A stretch of 64,000 nt of DNA from assembly GCA_023053545.1 (NCBI GenBank), contig JAKZAN010000005.1:10478001-10542000 (forward strand). Direction: 5' to 3'. This stretch comes from Lepidurus packardi. Lineage: Eukaryota > Arthropoda > Branchiopoda > Notostraca > Triopsidae. This document shows, piece after piece, positions 22,530-35,300 of the stretch. The notes beneath the pieces are model-generated. The model was not told the DNA's origin and made no database searches. It saw only the letters and a program-made list of their open reading frames with translations. The first letter of the stretch is position 1; each line of letters starts with the position of its first letter. A program made the position numbers and the translations under genes.

Positions 22530-25500
22530 ACAAGTTGATGTACAATCATGAATCAAGAAAGAACTTCCCGAGTTCAATTTCTGCTTATTACACGCGGCTG
22601 GAACCAAAATAAACTTAGACTCAAATTGTGGTTTTAATTGAAATAAGGCTAGTGGCAATGTCTTCTGCTTATAAATAAAGTGTACTTAGTTTTAAACCAT
22701 AAACGCCATCTTGATTTTGTTTCTAAAATTAAATACATCTAAACTCGCAAGTTTACAATTTCCCACTGGTTGAACCCACGGTAACACTAATTTCTAAGTG
22801 AAAGTAACACATCCATGCCGGAAAATTGTCACTTTTACCGAGCGATAACAAGTATGTGACGTGTGTAGCCACTCATTTACCTGTTCGTTAGTCAAGGAAA
22901 CCGGAAAGTATATAAGATTGCAAAGAGGAAAGAAAACTAACATAGCTCGTATATCCATGTTATTCTTCCATTTAGCCTCATTATATATGCTTAGCACAGC
23001 TACAACTTTCTCCTTCTTTAGCAATCAATAACCTACATATGCATATCAGCTTCCAAGGTAAACAGAAAAAGGATGGACCCTCATTATCCTTTAAATTACT
23101 TGCATTTATACCTATTGCGTCCTATTCCTTTCACTTGTCCAATACCAGACTTCCTTATAATGTTACACTCCTTGCGCACGAAGAAAAATTAACTCCATCC
23201 CTTTTCAATTTATAAGCGTGGAAATTTGTGTACAAAAAGTTTTTTCCTACATTTTTCGGTAATTCGACCACCTTTTATTGTAATGAAATTTTCGACCTAG
23301 TACAGTGGTAGAATTACATAAGCTCTACCAGCTCTTAATTTCAGAGCAAAAACTATTTTGAAAAAGTTGAAAACTTGTACACTTAATTTCCGATTTCGGA
23401 AGCTTTTCATTTTAGGATAAGTGCTTCTGATAACCGATAAAAAGGGAAGTGTATAGCTTGGAGGCTATTCCCGTGTATAATTATGCATGGTATTGATAGA
23501 AAGCGAAAAATTGTGTGCGGTTGAGTTGTTCATGGTCGACACAATACAAACGGAAGTGGTTAATTCCTAAGAAGCTATCATCAACCGTACCCCTCTAACC
23601 AAATCACGCCCACCCACATGACTTTTTCTAAGTAAAAGTACTGCCCGACAAAAAACTTTGCACTTCTCTAACCCAGCAACTCGTAAAGAACCTTGGAAGA
23701 CCTAAACTCCTAAAGCTAGAAATAGGATCTCTTTTACTTTCGAAGCCTTATTTCTTTCATTTGCTTTTCCAAGGCGGATCGTCGTTTCCTGATGCCGTTT
23801 CCCTTTCATGCTTTCAATGGGGCCTAATATATCTGAGCTTCTATGGGGACGTTGGGTAACGCAGGGGAGAGCTCCAAGCCCCGCCCTCTCCGAGTACTAA
23901 CCATGAATCACTCACCGGGAATGGCTATTAGTCTCTGCCTGGCCACAATATCTAATTTTGATTGCTCCACTGAACCGAACAGACAAAAACAGAAACAGTT
24001 AGCTAAAAGCACTCAACGGCCAAAAGGAAGAGGGGAAAAGAGGAAGACAAACGGGTTAAAAGGATCACAACATAAAAACAATGTAACCTAGACAACCATG
24101 TGCTTTGCATCAATACTAAACAAGAAGGCGGGGCATATTTCTTTGCTTTTTTCATCTCTACGACAATAAAACGCTCCCATTTTTTTAGGCCGGGTGGACC
24201 CTGTTTGGTCACTCACCCGGTCCGAGCCATGTTACGGTAGAGTGCATTAGGGTAGCTAGACAAAAACGTGCAGGGCAAGGGTATACAGTAAGAGAGCAGC
24301 TGGCCAGAGCAAGGGGGGAAGGGACGGGGGGGGAGTATGCATTATAAATCGCCAGCAAATATGGCGAGGGTGGTGTGGCAGTATGCGATGTATAATCATA
24401 GTTACTCAACAGAACCCTCCCTTGAAATTTGTATTGCCATTATAATAGCTTGGTTACACACATGGCAGCCGTTACTCTTACTGTTATTCCGAGGTTTATC
24501 TATACACGACCAGTTTGCAGGTCTAAAAAAACCTTTTGTGTAGTATACAATACCTTTTACTTATTTTGGGGTGATATTGGGCGTAAAATAAACAATATGC
24601 TTTCTAATGTGTAGCAAAATGTGACTACATGAATTGTAAATTTTGTGTACATCTTTTCGGTAAATCTGGGCTAAAGTTTCGTCAAAGGCCTTGAAAGTAT
24701 TTGAAATGTGGAAATATGGAAAATACAAAAGTAAAATTTGGAAAATAAAAAAATTAAAATGTAGAAAATTAGAATGTGGATCATCTTTTCGGTAAATCTG
24801 GGCTAGATTTTCGTCAAAGGCCTTGAAAGTATTTGAAATGTAGAAATATGGAAAAGACAAAAGTAAAATTTGGAAAATAAAAAATTTAAAATGTAAAAAA
24901 TTAGAATGTGAAAAAAAAAAAAAGTAAAAATGTAGAAAATTAGAATGTGGAAAAACAAAATTAAAATGTGAAAAAATATGTTTTCTCATATTTAAAACAG
25001 TTTGCGTAACTTCACCCAAAACAGCATGCAATTTTTCCGCAATCTCTTAAATGTTCACAAATTTTCTTATTTGGACACCGTGAAATTGCAATATGTTTAA
25101 TTACGTACAAAATCCTTAGGCGTGAAATGAATGTTAAACTTCAGGTTCCATTTCTTGGGAAATTTTACTGCACTCGTAAGTGTTTCGAAGTCATTTTAAC
25201 TGAATTGGATCACACTTGAAAGTTTTTCCCGAAGTTTGGCAATTGTTTACTTCCTTTCGTCGCGTGTGAAAGATCCTTGAAGATAGTTTTGCATGTAAAG
25301 CGAGAGAGGGAACGTTCCTGCATGTGAACTAGGTGAATCATGCTTTGAGTGCTCGACAGTTTTCTTGGATTTGTAAGAAACTGAGTGCTCCCTGAGTGAC
25401 AAATCGACCGCTTCAATGTGTGCATGACTCTATCCAATATTCGAGTTCAAGACAAGAAGTTTCCGAGCTTCATTTCAAGGAGAAACTTGATTTAGTTCTC

Positions 25501-28500
25501 TTTGACATGTCACAGCTTGGTTGCTAATTGTGGGAGAATTATGAGAGAAATAGGGAAGCGAAATAGGAAGAAAGGGTGGAGGTCGGTAAGCTAAAACATT
25601 TGGTCGCCGACTAACGTAACGAGTTGGTGAAGGGGCTTTAAGGGTGGAAGGGTTTCTATACGTCTTAATTGCCTCCAGACCCCCAAAAAGCGAATCATTT
25701 TGACGGGAAAGTCCGTTGGGATTTACTCGTAAAACTCGGGGAGAAATAACCGCTTTCTGAATGTTTGTATCGCACACACAGTTTTAGTATCGATTCGTAA
25801 GCTACAAAAGTTGGACATTTTAGAAAATTGACAGTTAGCGTGAGTGACAAGCTGACAACTCCTTTGTGAAATAAAGGAGCCCCGGTACGATACGTGTGAC
25901 ATGTACACACAACGCAAGGACCCTCCATGCCTCACTTTAAGGGCGCACAGTTATATGGAGCCTTTTCAGCCTCTTTCGACGCAAACAGCGGCGAAGTTCT
26001 GGGGTACCTCTAACATGGTCAGCTATATATATCTCTCTTACTAATTTTCGGACAGTTAGGAGAAAAAGACCTAGGTCTTAAAGTGGTAAAAGCAGGGGGT
26101 GGAAGTTTCCACGATGATGAATCATTTGGTGTTGGCACTATAGTAATGACAGGGTATGGGTTCTTGGGGTTCACTGGGGATTTGTATCGCCTTAATTGAC
26201 TCCAGACCAAACCGCTCTAAATGGATCGAAAATTGAGAAACGTCGTTGGGGAGGGTTCGACATTTCGTTTTGTGGTCTGTTTTTCTTTTAAAGGTTTTGA
26301 AAACGTTCAAGAGATGATTTCCTTTCTTTCCCTATTCCTTATACGTCTCTGGTTGGGCGTAACAATGGCGCATGGGCAACGTTTATCATCCAGAAATGAG
26401 ATCTGCTCAGGGGGGTCGCGCAAAAATCGATGAACCGTCGCTTCTCTTCTTATCGGCTCTTTGATGAGCAACTTAAGGATAAAGGAGGGTTGCTGGTTTT
26501 CCGAGCTTGACTTGCGGGGGAGAAACAAGTGGCTTGGTGTTTCTCTCTCAACTTTGTGATGCGACCAAAAGCTTCCACTTGTTTCCACTTTTGTTGTCTT
26601 CATTCTTCTCATTCTTCACTAACAGCAAGATGAGTAATTCCAGGGTAACAATGAGCAGGGAAAAGAGAGTTTTTTTGAGGATTCCCACCTCCTGGCCCCT
26701 TTGGGGATTTAACAGGATGATGCATGATGGTCCTCAACCATATCAGAATAATACAATCATGACGAGGCGACCTACTAACCACTCGCAGCTTGCTGAAGAT
26801 ACGCGTGTACCAACACGACCGGAATCTAACAAAGAAGAGTCTATGAACCTCAAGACAACCAACCGTGTATGCTCATACGACTTTAGTTATTTTCTTTCAA
26901 ATTTAGCTAGTAAGCTCTGGCGAAGAATAAGTCTTTAGCTATGGCACTTGTTAACATAATTAAAGTGTCCATTGGAGCATTTCCGGCCCGGACTCTTCGA
27001 CCGTAAAGTTGGATCCTTTTTGCCGGACCAGGTAATTCTTTTTCTTTTCTTTTATTAGGAGACTATGACCCAGCTCCCCGAGTTTTAACCATTTCACCCA
27101 GTCGGGGTCTGTGTGAGACAACAAAAGAAAAACCCATGTTTTGTTCGCCACTGACCAAAGGGCATCCGCAGCCTCCAGGTTAGTGTACTCCGCAGGTAAA
27201 AAGAAGGTAATACAATCGAGATGACCTCAACCTCAACACCATTCTTGAAGCGAGTCTAAACTACCCCAGATTTGGAAGCTTATTGTTGTGAGGCTGATGG
27301 CTTCGCAGCAAAGCGTCAACCATCAGTTGAAAGTTTCGGGTTTTCGTCAGTGGATTGACTTTGGTGCGCCATGTGTTTAGAGGGTTTGGATGTGGGTCGA
27401 CAAGGCGAGAAAGACAAGGAAGCGAGGGGTGGATGGTATAGCTGAAAAACGGGTCCGTTAAAGTCCAGAGCGCTAAGTTAGGCCTGGTCGGGCCAAACAG
27501 GCTCAGACTTGGAACTCGTGGGACTTGATTGCCTCGAGTGCTTCAGGCCATGGATCGAATCCTGTGCAATGACGCTCTATGTGAGAACGGTTGGAAGCGT
27601 GAAGCTTGTTTTTGGCTAAAACTCGTCCTTTTTGGCCCGCCTTCAGCCTGCTGTTTTCCCTCCACGTTGTATACAGGCTCCTCCCTTCTGGAGCCCCTGG
27701 AACAACCGAAGGCAAGTCGGGGCTCTTCATGGAACTAGCTTAGTAATACAATAGCAGGGACTGTAGGAAGTTCGGGAGTTGCATTTGCTGTTGCTTATAA
27801 GTCTCTGAGTCTCTAAACAGAACAAAAGCGGTGCATTTCAGTACAAAGTGTTGAAAAAAGGCCTTACGATGAACCTATTGGATATTACGTGCTTGTGGTC
27901 CTAACGCAACGTGGCAAGTCTAGTGTGAGTTTTCAATTCCTCCCACCGTGTGGATTACGCTTTGTACGTCTTTCTTTCGCATGCAAAACTTAAAATCCCT
28001 CGAACGTCATCTTATCATAATTTACAGCGTCGAATCCGCTATCTTGAGTTTCCAAAGAGCAAGCGAGGTACAGGAAACATTCGATTAGCTTCACGTCCGC
28101 AAGTCAGCTCACAGACGCTTTTTCTTCGAAGGTTAGTTAACAGGCTTCAAAAATCCCCTCGAAATTCCTGTACGATGGGTACCGTTAGCCTTTGTCAATA
28201 ACTTGCTAGATATCTAGTCCGAACCCTAGGAAATATTGATGACTAGACTAGTCCCCATAGCATGCCGACGCCGTAGGGGCTGTATTATAAAAGGCAAGGG
28301 TAGATCAAAAGATTATTTTTCTTTGAAAAAAAATTACCAAGAATCTTATTGTCTTGGATTTCGGAAAGATGGGTTCGAACTCCGAGGTATGGTTTGAGGC
28401 AGTTAGGTTAGTGGACTTTGCAGCCTTTGAATGCACGACAGAGGACGAAGTTAAAAGCTCTTAACGGGGCACGCAATGATAATTGACTTGGTAAAACAAG

Positions 28501-29363
28501 TAATTTGGATTTTGCGTTACATTTCGGAAGAAATAGAAGTTGAAACCTTGGTAGACAAGTTAGACACGCAGTCGGTTGTTTTAGAGCTTTCGGGAATGTT
28601 CTAAGAACATTACCCATTGAGTATGAAGGGAAGGCCCTTAAAGCGCTATACTCGGGAGTTTGGGAAGTTATGCTACGTAGTATACCCTTTCGCATTCGCA
28701 CGCCATCGGGCAATTCCGGGCGCCTCCATCTCATCATGTAAAACCAGCAACGGTTGGTCTGCATTACCGTGCACTAGTATCATCACGAGCATAACTAGGG
28801 CTTGGTTTTTTTACTGGATTGGGGTGATCCGCATCACTGATTTCCCCAAGGACCATCACACGGGGACATATAAAGTGTTTGGGATTCACAGGGTGGGTTT
28901 TGGGGGTAAATGAACCTTTTCCGCCTGCACCCTTCTTTTTTGGCACTACACACAAGTGGGCTCTTTACTCCTTTCATTCGGCAAGTCATATTAGCATATC
29001 GTACGTTTCCAGTTCTTTTTTTTTTCCCTACATGAGCATCTCCCTTTCGCTTGCGTGTCATGTGCCACTTAAAAAGCCTTTCAAGAGAAAGTTCAAGGGT
29101 ATTTCAGCATTCATTCCCGGCTTTTTGTGGTCTCTTTTTCTTTTTTTCTCGCTTCCCCTCGTTCTGGCCTAATCTCCACCCACAATTTTCACACATGGGT
29201 TGTGAACCAACTCTTTATCTACTCCAAAAAGAGAAACTAAAATTGAAATTTTGTGTCCTAATTTCTAGCTTTTGGGCCATGCCGCAACGCTAAGAGCCGC
29301 CCGCAACTTCAGTAGGAAGGACGCCCACTAAACTAGCTACTAAATAACAAGGGATTGTGAATT
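22530..29363. other. 6.8 kb gene-empty stretch with repeats
   Basis: Apart from the DCXR poly(A) signals at its left end I find no supported coding exon. The longest frame (26507-26938, plus) begins at TTG, has biased composition and no recognisable domain. The stretch holds the 132-bp tandem repeat (24651-24985) and a diverged pair of related segments near 25500-25690 and 26040-26215 (shared TTAATTGCCTCCAGAC-like core). The right end is the promoter region of the PPxY gene. Confidence 0.55.
24651..24985. repeat. About 2.5 copies of a 132-bp AT-rich tandem repeat
   Basis: The unit begins ATCTTTTCGGTAAATCTGGG and recurs at 24651 and 24783. Each unit ends in shorter sub-repeats of the type AAAATGTAGAAAATTAGAAT. 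The third, partial unit consists only of sub-repeats. The minus-strand frame across it is a repeat artefact (HSNFLHFxFF). Confidence 0.85.
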
Positions 29364-32300
29364 ATGGCGGCCAATCGACGTGGAGATGATGTCCACCATC
29401 GTGTCGCTCAGCGATCCTCTTCCAATCCTTCGGGAATACCTCGGAACAGTGCCTCACTACCGAACGTCTTTCGTCCTCCCCAACTGCCGCCGCAGCATCC
29501 GCCGCATCCTCGGCGCCCCCATTCCACCTTTGAACCCCATCAGCTGCAACTTAACCCAGGGCTTCCAAAGGATCACCCGGCCGCGTTGCCTCCACACCCT
29601 TCGCGGCCTGGCAATGCCATGCGGACTGCCGCGAGTGCCTCGCGGACTTTGGTCTCGACGCAGTGTCAAACGGAAGAATCGGCCATGTTAGCTCTCGCTA
29701 ATAGTGCGGGCGGTCAACGCCACTGTGATTCTGCGGTGAGTGCGAAGAACGCATCCGGCAGTGCGGTAGTGACTTCCGTTACGCCCTCTAGTACTGCTGC
29801 ACCGGCACCACCTCTCGACAACCTTCCCGTGCCGCGACGACGACGCGAACGCAGGGAACGGCGTCAACACAATCGTCGCTCACAGCCCCTTCCGCCTCAA
29901 CCTCTGCAGCAGCATTTGCAACAGCAGTTGCAATTGCAGGACCCCACGGGGCCCTCGGGCGGAATCGGAGGCCACCAACTCCTGATCCACCGCACGAGTC
30001 TACAGGGTCCCCCTCCGCAGACCGACTTGTTCCTCACGATGCTCAGTGTTCCCACACCGAACATGAACCCGTCAGCCGGTGAACCGCCAACCGGGGCGCA
30101 TTCACCGGGTTCGGCAGGCAGTGGCAATGAACGATTGCCCGATATCCTCCACTCGCACATACCACCCGCGTACTCGACTTTACCCCAAAACAGTGAACGT
30201 CGAATGGGGCTAGGACCCATTCCTTTACCTCCTCCCGCGTTTCCAGGATTACTAGCACCGTTACCTTTGCTGCCAACACCCTCTAACCCTTTGGAAGTAC
30301 CACCGGGTAGTACCGCGCTCCCTACCACGAATCCCGTACCGACGACCGCTACACCACCGTCACCGGGCTTCTACCCGTTCCCGCATGGAAGTCGAAGGTA
30401 AGGTTTTGGAGGGTGCTCAGCGACTTTTATTCGCGATGGTAATGAAAGTCAAAGGAGAAGGTCTCTTCTGAACCAGCATGACTAAGAGGAACATATTTTT
30501 ACATACAGTACCGAAACGGTTTTGGTGTTCTGGGAACAAAAACCTTCTCGCTCATTCCATCTTCAGAACTGGTTTGTATGACCGGGCAAACTGTCAGGGT
30601 AAACTAACCCCCCCTCTCTTCTCCTTAACTTGCCGTCTTCCCTGAAAAGAAAGGAAAGGCTTTCCCAGCGGGTATGCTGGGAAATATACTTCCAGAAGGC
30701 GACCGACCAACCAGACCTTCCTAGTATACGCAAAGCGTTTGCCTTTCTCCCCCAAATTCAGTTTTAGGGCTGGATACACATTGGTATCAGGGGCTCGTTT
30801 TAAACCCTTCGCAAATCCCTTTAACCCTTATCTGGCTGTCTCCTTGCCTTTGAGTATACGTTCAATACGCGTCTCGGAAGATGCCTAAAAGCTCCCGATC
30901 AAAATATGACAGCTAGCAACCCAGGAACTCGAGAACCTCTAAAAACCACATCATTTTAACGTACTCAAAGTCAATGGCACATCAGCCTAGAACGCTAAGG
31001 TAAATGGGTATAAGAAGGCTGAGAAAGGAATTTGGCTGATTTGTATCTTGGTTTCCCAAATTCAGATATCCGGGCTGTCAAAAGTACGGTGCGAACACAG
31101 CTGAGTCAAGAGAATGTTTGAGAAAGTTTGATCTGTTCAAAAAAACGAACCAATATAACTATGAACACATGACGCTCCACTGGGCAAAGCATGGAAGCTG
31201 TGATTAGCGTTCGATTTCTCCCTTCCGTTACACAATTAAGATCTTAAATTCCCTTATTGCAAATTAACACACTTAGACCGTTGACCCCAACGGCTCAGAG
31301 ATGTCTTTTTAATTGGCACTGCGCAGTACGAACGGACGGCCCTTAGCGGGTCACTCTGATCATTACGCTATAGTCGAGCCCCATTAGGAACTGCACGGGT
31401 GGCGGGCTGATAACGAGATGATAAGCCGTTCTGAACCATCTTAGCGTCAATAAAAGAGCGACAGCTGGAAAAACCAGAGCGCCGTGATCAATCGCACTGA
31501 TGTCGTTTTAGCCGTAGCCAGATTTTTTTGTTCCAGCAGCTGCTGGTCCAATCTCCACAGCTTCGGTTCAGTATTGTGTGACAGTTCGGCCCGACACAAC
31601 ATCTTTCACAAAGAAGATCGCCAGGACTGAAACTCCCCAAGGATGGATTACCATCTAGATTATGTATATCCTCGCAACCCTCCTTTGGTAGGACTCTGGT
31701 TCTCTGTTGGCCATTTAAGGGTTTGGGACATACAAAGGGGTGGTTCAAAGGGCGCTAGTCTATTTTTTCCACCCTTACCAACTTGCAAACTCATATAGGC
31801 AGAGTCAGACCTCCGAGCCAAAGCTCATTAGTTATCTGTCACGAACAGCCCCACGAAACCTCGAGTTTCCCGAAAAACTATCACTGGGGAAGCATTCTGT
31901 CGTTTCGCCAAACATCAGAGGAAAAATGGAGCCGAAAACTGCATCCTATATCGCTCAGGGAATTAGTCAAGTGGAAATTAAGCCCAAGGACATTGGCGCA
32001 ACAGTTTCTCTTTTTTTGGCACGTTTCTGGGATTACGCGCATGTGCACAACTTAAGCTGGAATAACTTTTCAAACTTATCAGGCGCCGTGAGAAATTTCC
32101 TCAAGCTCACAGGCTTTTTTAAAAGAAAAGTCTTAGCCTGAGAAACTTACCCTTTTTGTTGCTTTCCACTTTTTCCAAATCGATAACTTTTGGAGGACTG
32201 TGACACCGATACGAACCGGAACTGCGATTCCTGTGGAGAAAGGAACTTCGAGGAAGACGAACGGCCTTAAAAACTATGTAACTTTTCCTAGAGAGTTCCT

Positions 32301-35300
32301 TATCTCAGTGCCAAGCGAAAGAAAAGTAGGTTTGACCTCAATAACGCCCAAACTGTGGCTCCCTTACTCAACCTATTTCCTTTTCACTCTTCAGCATGAT
32401 CAGCAATCCTAAATGGACTACATAAGTCACACCTTTTTAAACTCGTGTTTGGTAGACCCTAATTTGAAGTAATACCTCTCCCGTTTCCTTGTTGGGAAGC
32501 AAGAGAGACAGATGGTGTTTAGAAACAGCTTATAACCGGTATGTGTGATATACGCGTAATGCCAGCCTCCAAAGGCGCTTTGTGCCTAAACCCCTTTAGA
32601 GGAATAAACACAATATCAACTACATTTAAGCAATTTTCATTATCGATTGCATTTGAGGCCACTCTACTTGTGTTCAGAGTACCTTCTAGGGCTAACCCAG
32701 CTCCCCTGTACCGTAAAACGAGATGTTCTCAGACTTAAACTGCCTACGCTGTAAAGGGGCTTTGTGCCTCAGCCCCTTTAAGGGGAAAAAAGCTGAAACG
32801 ACCTCATCTAAGCAAGCTTTGGTATTGATCTCGTGCACAACTACTTTTTCTGGACGTTCTTAATGTGTTCTTGTCTAAATTAACCTTCTACGTTGCGCCA
32901 ATTTAAAAGCCTACATTAAACTCGTGTTTGTGCCTGGAATGGATTTGTGCGCCTCGTTACGCTTTTTAGGCACAGAGGACTCAAACCAACTGCATCTCAA
33001 CAGGCTTGACTATTGATCTCAGTGAATTTACTTCTCTTGCCGGCAGTATTGTAGTAAGGAATTAACCTCCTTAGCTAGGCACTCCAGGAAGGTTTTCTAA
33101 TTAAAATCTCCGTGCGCATCCCACGAGACGGAACGTCTCACGTACGTATGAAGCCGTACAAAGCCGAGGGAAATGGCAAGAATGCCACGATATGTCTTAT
33201 GGACATTCCCTTGAGCTTGCCACAGCCTTCATCCTTACTCCCTGTATACGTTAACCATCTCTTGTACGATCCCTTCAAGAATTCCACGTCCTTCAACCCA
33301 AAACTAATCAACATGACAAGGAAGACCTCCCTCTTTGTTTGTGCGCGTAGTACTACTGCTGCAGCTTGGTGTATGCAATCAAGACATTCTGATCGGAGTA
33401 AGATTGAACCTAAATGCTCAGGTGTAAAGGGTAATCTGGGAAAAAACTTGGACCTAAACAAGAATGTCCAATCTAACCAAACTATTTTATCTTCTTCCGC
33501 CCATCTCTACCTGTGCTTCCCCCAGAACCCATAAAGACCCCTCCTTTGCTTAACAAATGTCTCTAAAACGGAGGGGAAAGAGGAGAAGACGAGGGGTAGC
33601 TTGACCATTTCTTTTGTGTACAATTTCAAACCCGCTATGTTCTTGTCCTCAGTCCCAGGAGATTCATATTACTTATTGGGGAAAACTTCAGCATAAAAGA
33701 CCCCACAAAGTACAGGGCTCGCACTGAAGATGGGCTAGGGAAAATGGAACTGTGGGATCTAAAGGACCCCCCTCCCCCTACATTATCTCTAGTAACACGT
33801 CCAAGAAAACCTATAGACGTTTGGGAAAGATTCAAAATAGTCAAGTACTAAATTTTACGTCCCAAAGTTATATAGGCTGTAACTTTGTAATGCTTTAGAC
33901 AATGCTCTGAAAAGGAAGTTGTTTCTCTGTTAGAGAAACAACGAAGTAAAAGGATCTTCTCTTTTTATGTGCGGACGTGAACAAGAATTTGGTTGGTAAG
34001 CTTGGCTCGTTTCCCAATTGTTTTCCTCGCTAACAATGCTAGAAAGGGAAATGTAGTTCATTTGATAGGGAGGATGGGATGGTTTTTATAGGGCGTTGGC
34101 TTCTAAAGGAGTTCACTTGGAAGAGACAATAAATAAAGGGGAAGTCATGTTCAGCGAGGCATATGGCTTTTGTCAGAATATTTGAGTTGACTAGGAGGGA
34201 ACATTTTCAGAATTAGTGCTGAACTAGCGCCAATGTTTATACTAGTGAGGCGCTTTAAACTTCCTAAGCACATTCCCTATAAAGTTCAGTTTCTTGTTGT
34301 GTTGAACCATTTATTTCTCACGCTTGCATTAGTGTGCTTACACGCCTTATCGCCTTTAAGCGATATCTTTGGAACTATCGTTTTGTTTTCTTGGACAAAA
34401 ATGTTATCGTCATATGCTCCAAGAAGTTAAGCTTAAGTTATGCTAGAAGTTAAGCTTAAATTATGCTAGAAGTTATGCTTAAATTATGCTAAAAGTTAAG
34501 CTTAAATTTGTATGTTCCATTTTTAAAGTAAAAAAAGAAAGGTTTTCGAAATCGTGAATAGCAATTACGGGATAGTTTGAGTGTTTTAAAAAGCGATGCA
34601 GGTTTGGAAGAGGTCTATCATTACGTTTGTGTTAGTGGTTGGCTTTGCATGAAACACGATTCATCTGTAGTCCGGGTATACAATTTCTGGGTGATGGCAG
34701 GTGAAGAGGTTGCTCATTTATCTAACGGTGCTTTACTGCCAGTTTCCACTGTCCTTATTTGGTACATCTGGCGTCCTGCGCCTTTACACCGATAAGAATA
34801 ACAGAGCACCTCCGTAAGACATATGCAGAGCCATTGGGTAATGTAGGTCTTTCGGCCTTGTACAAGGCGTTATAAATCAAACCCGAGATAGCAGTTTTAA
34901 GTTACAGGTCTTACACTCACGGACAATTTGGAGGCTTAGGCGTTTGAACCACAATCTACTAGACAAAGTGGAATTCTATAGTATTGTCGTTGGGCAGGTT
35001 CGTCTTTAGAAAGCTATCAAAGCTTCTTTTCAGGCGTAAAGCTGTTAGAAGGTGACAACACTGGCCTTCGAGAACTTGAACTTGGTTTGCTTTACCTGGC
35101 GAATTTCCTAGGTTGCTGACCATTTTCTCCCTATAGGCTATATACCACAAAAGCCCGTGACGTCCCAGAGGCACCAAGATGATGACAGGGCAGACAAGGA
35201 CGTTTCTACTTGAATAAGCAAATCCAAGATGGAAAACCATTCTTGACAAGAGTTCGCTTGAGTGAAGCTTCCCAGCAAGGTTTCCTACAAAAAATCATTG

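Noticed and set aside
24561-25031. 156-codon minus-strand frame
   Set aside because: It is the translation of the AT-rich tandem repeat (FLHFNFFIFQ-like periodic peptide).
26507-26938. 143-codon plus-strand frame
   Set aside because: Starts at TTG, no domain, no splice context.
27530-27600. tRNA/SINE-like B box (GGATCGAATCC)
   Set aside because: No matching A box or cloverleaf around it.
28360-28430. Second B-box-like word (GGTTCGAACTC)
   Set aside because: No acceptor stem or A box can be drawn; chance match or old SINE relic.
29897-30328. 143-codon minus-strand frame opposite the PPxY gene first exon
   Set aside because: Shadow of a GC-rich coding exon; glycine-rich with no ATG support.
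33112-33534. 140-codon frame inside the 5.3 kb intron
   Set aside because: Starts at GTG and overlaps an equally long frame on the other strand; no recognisable motif.
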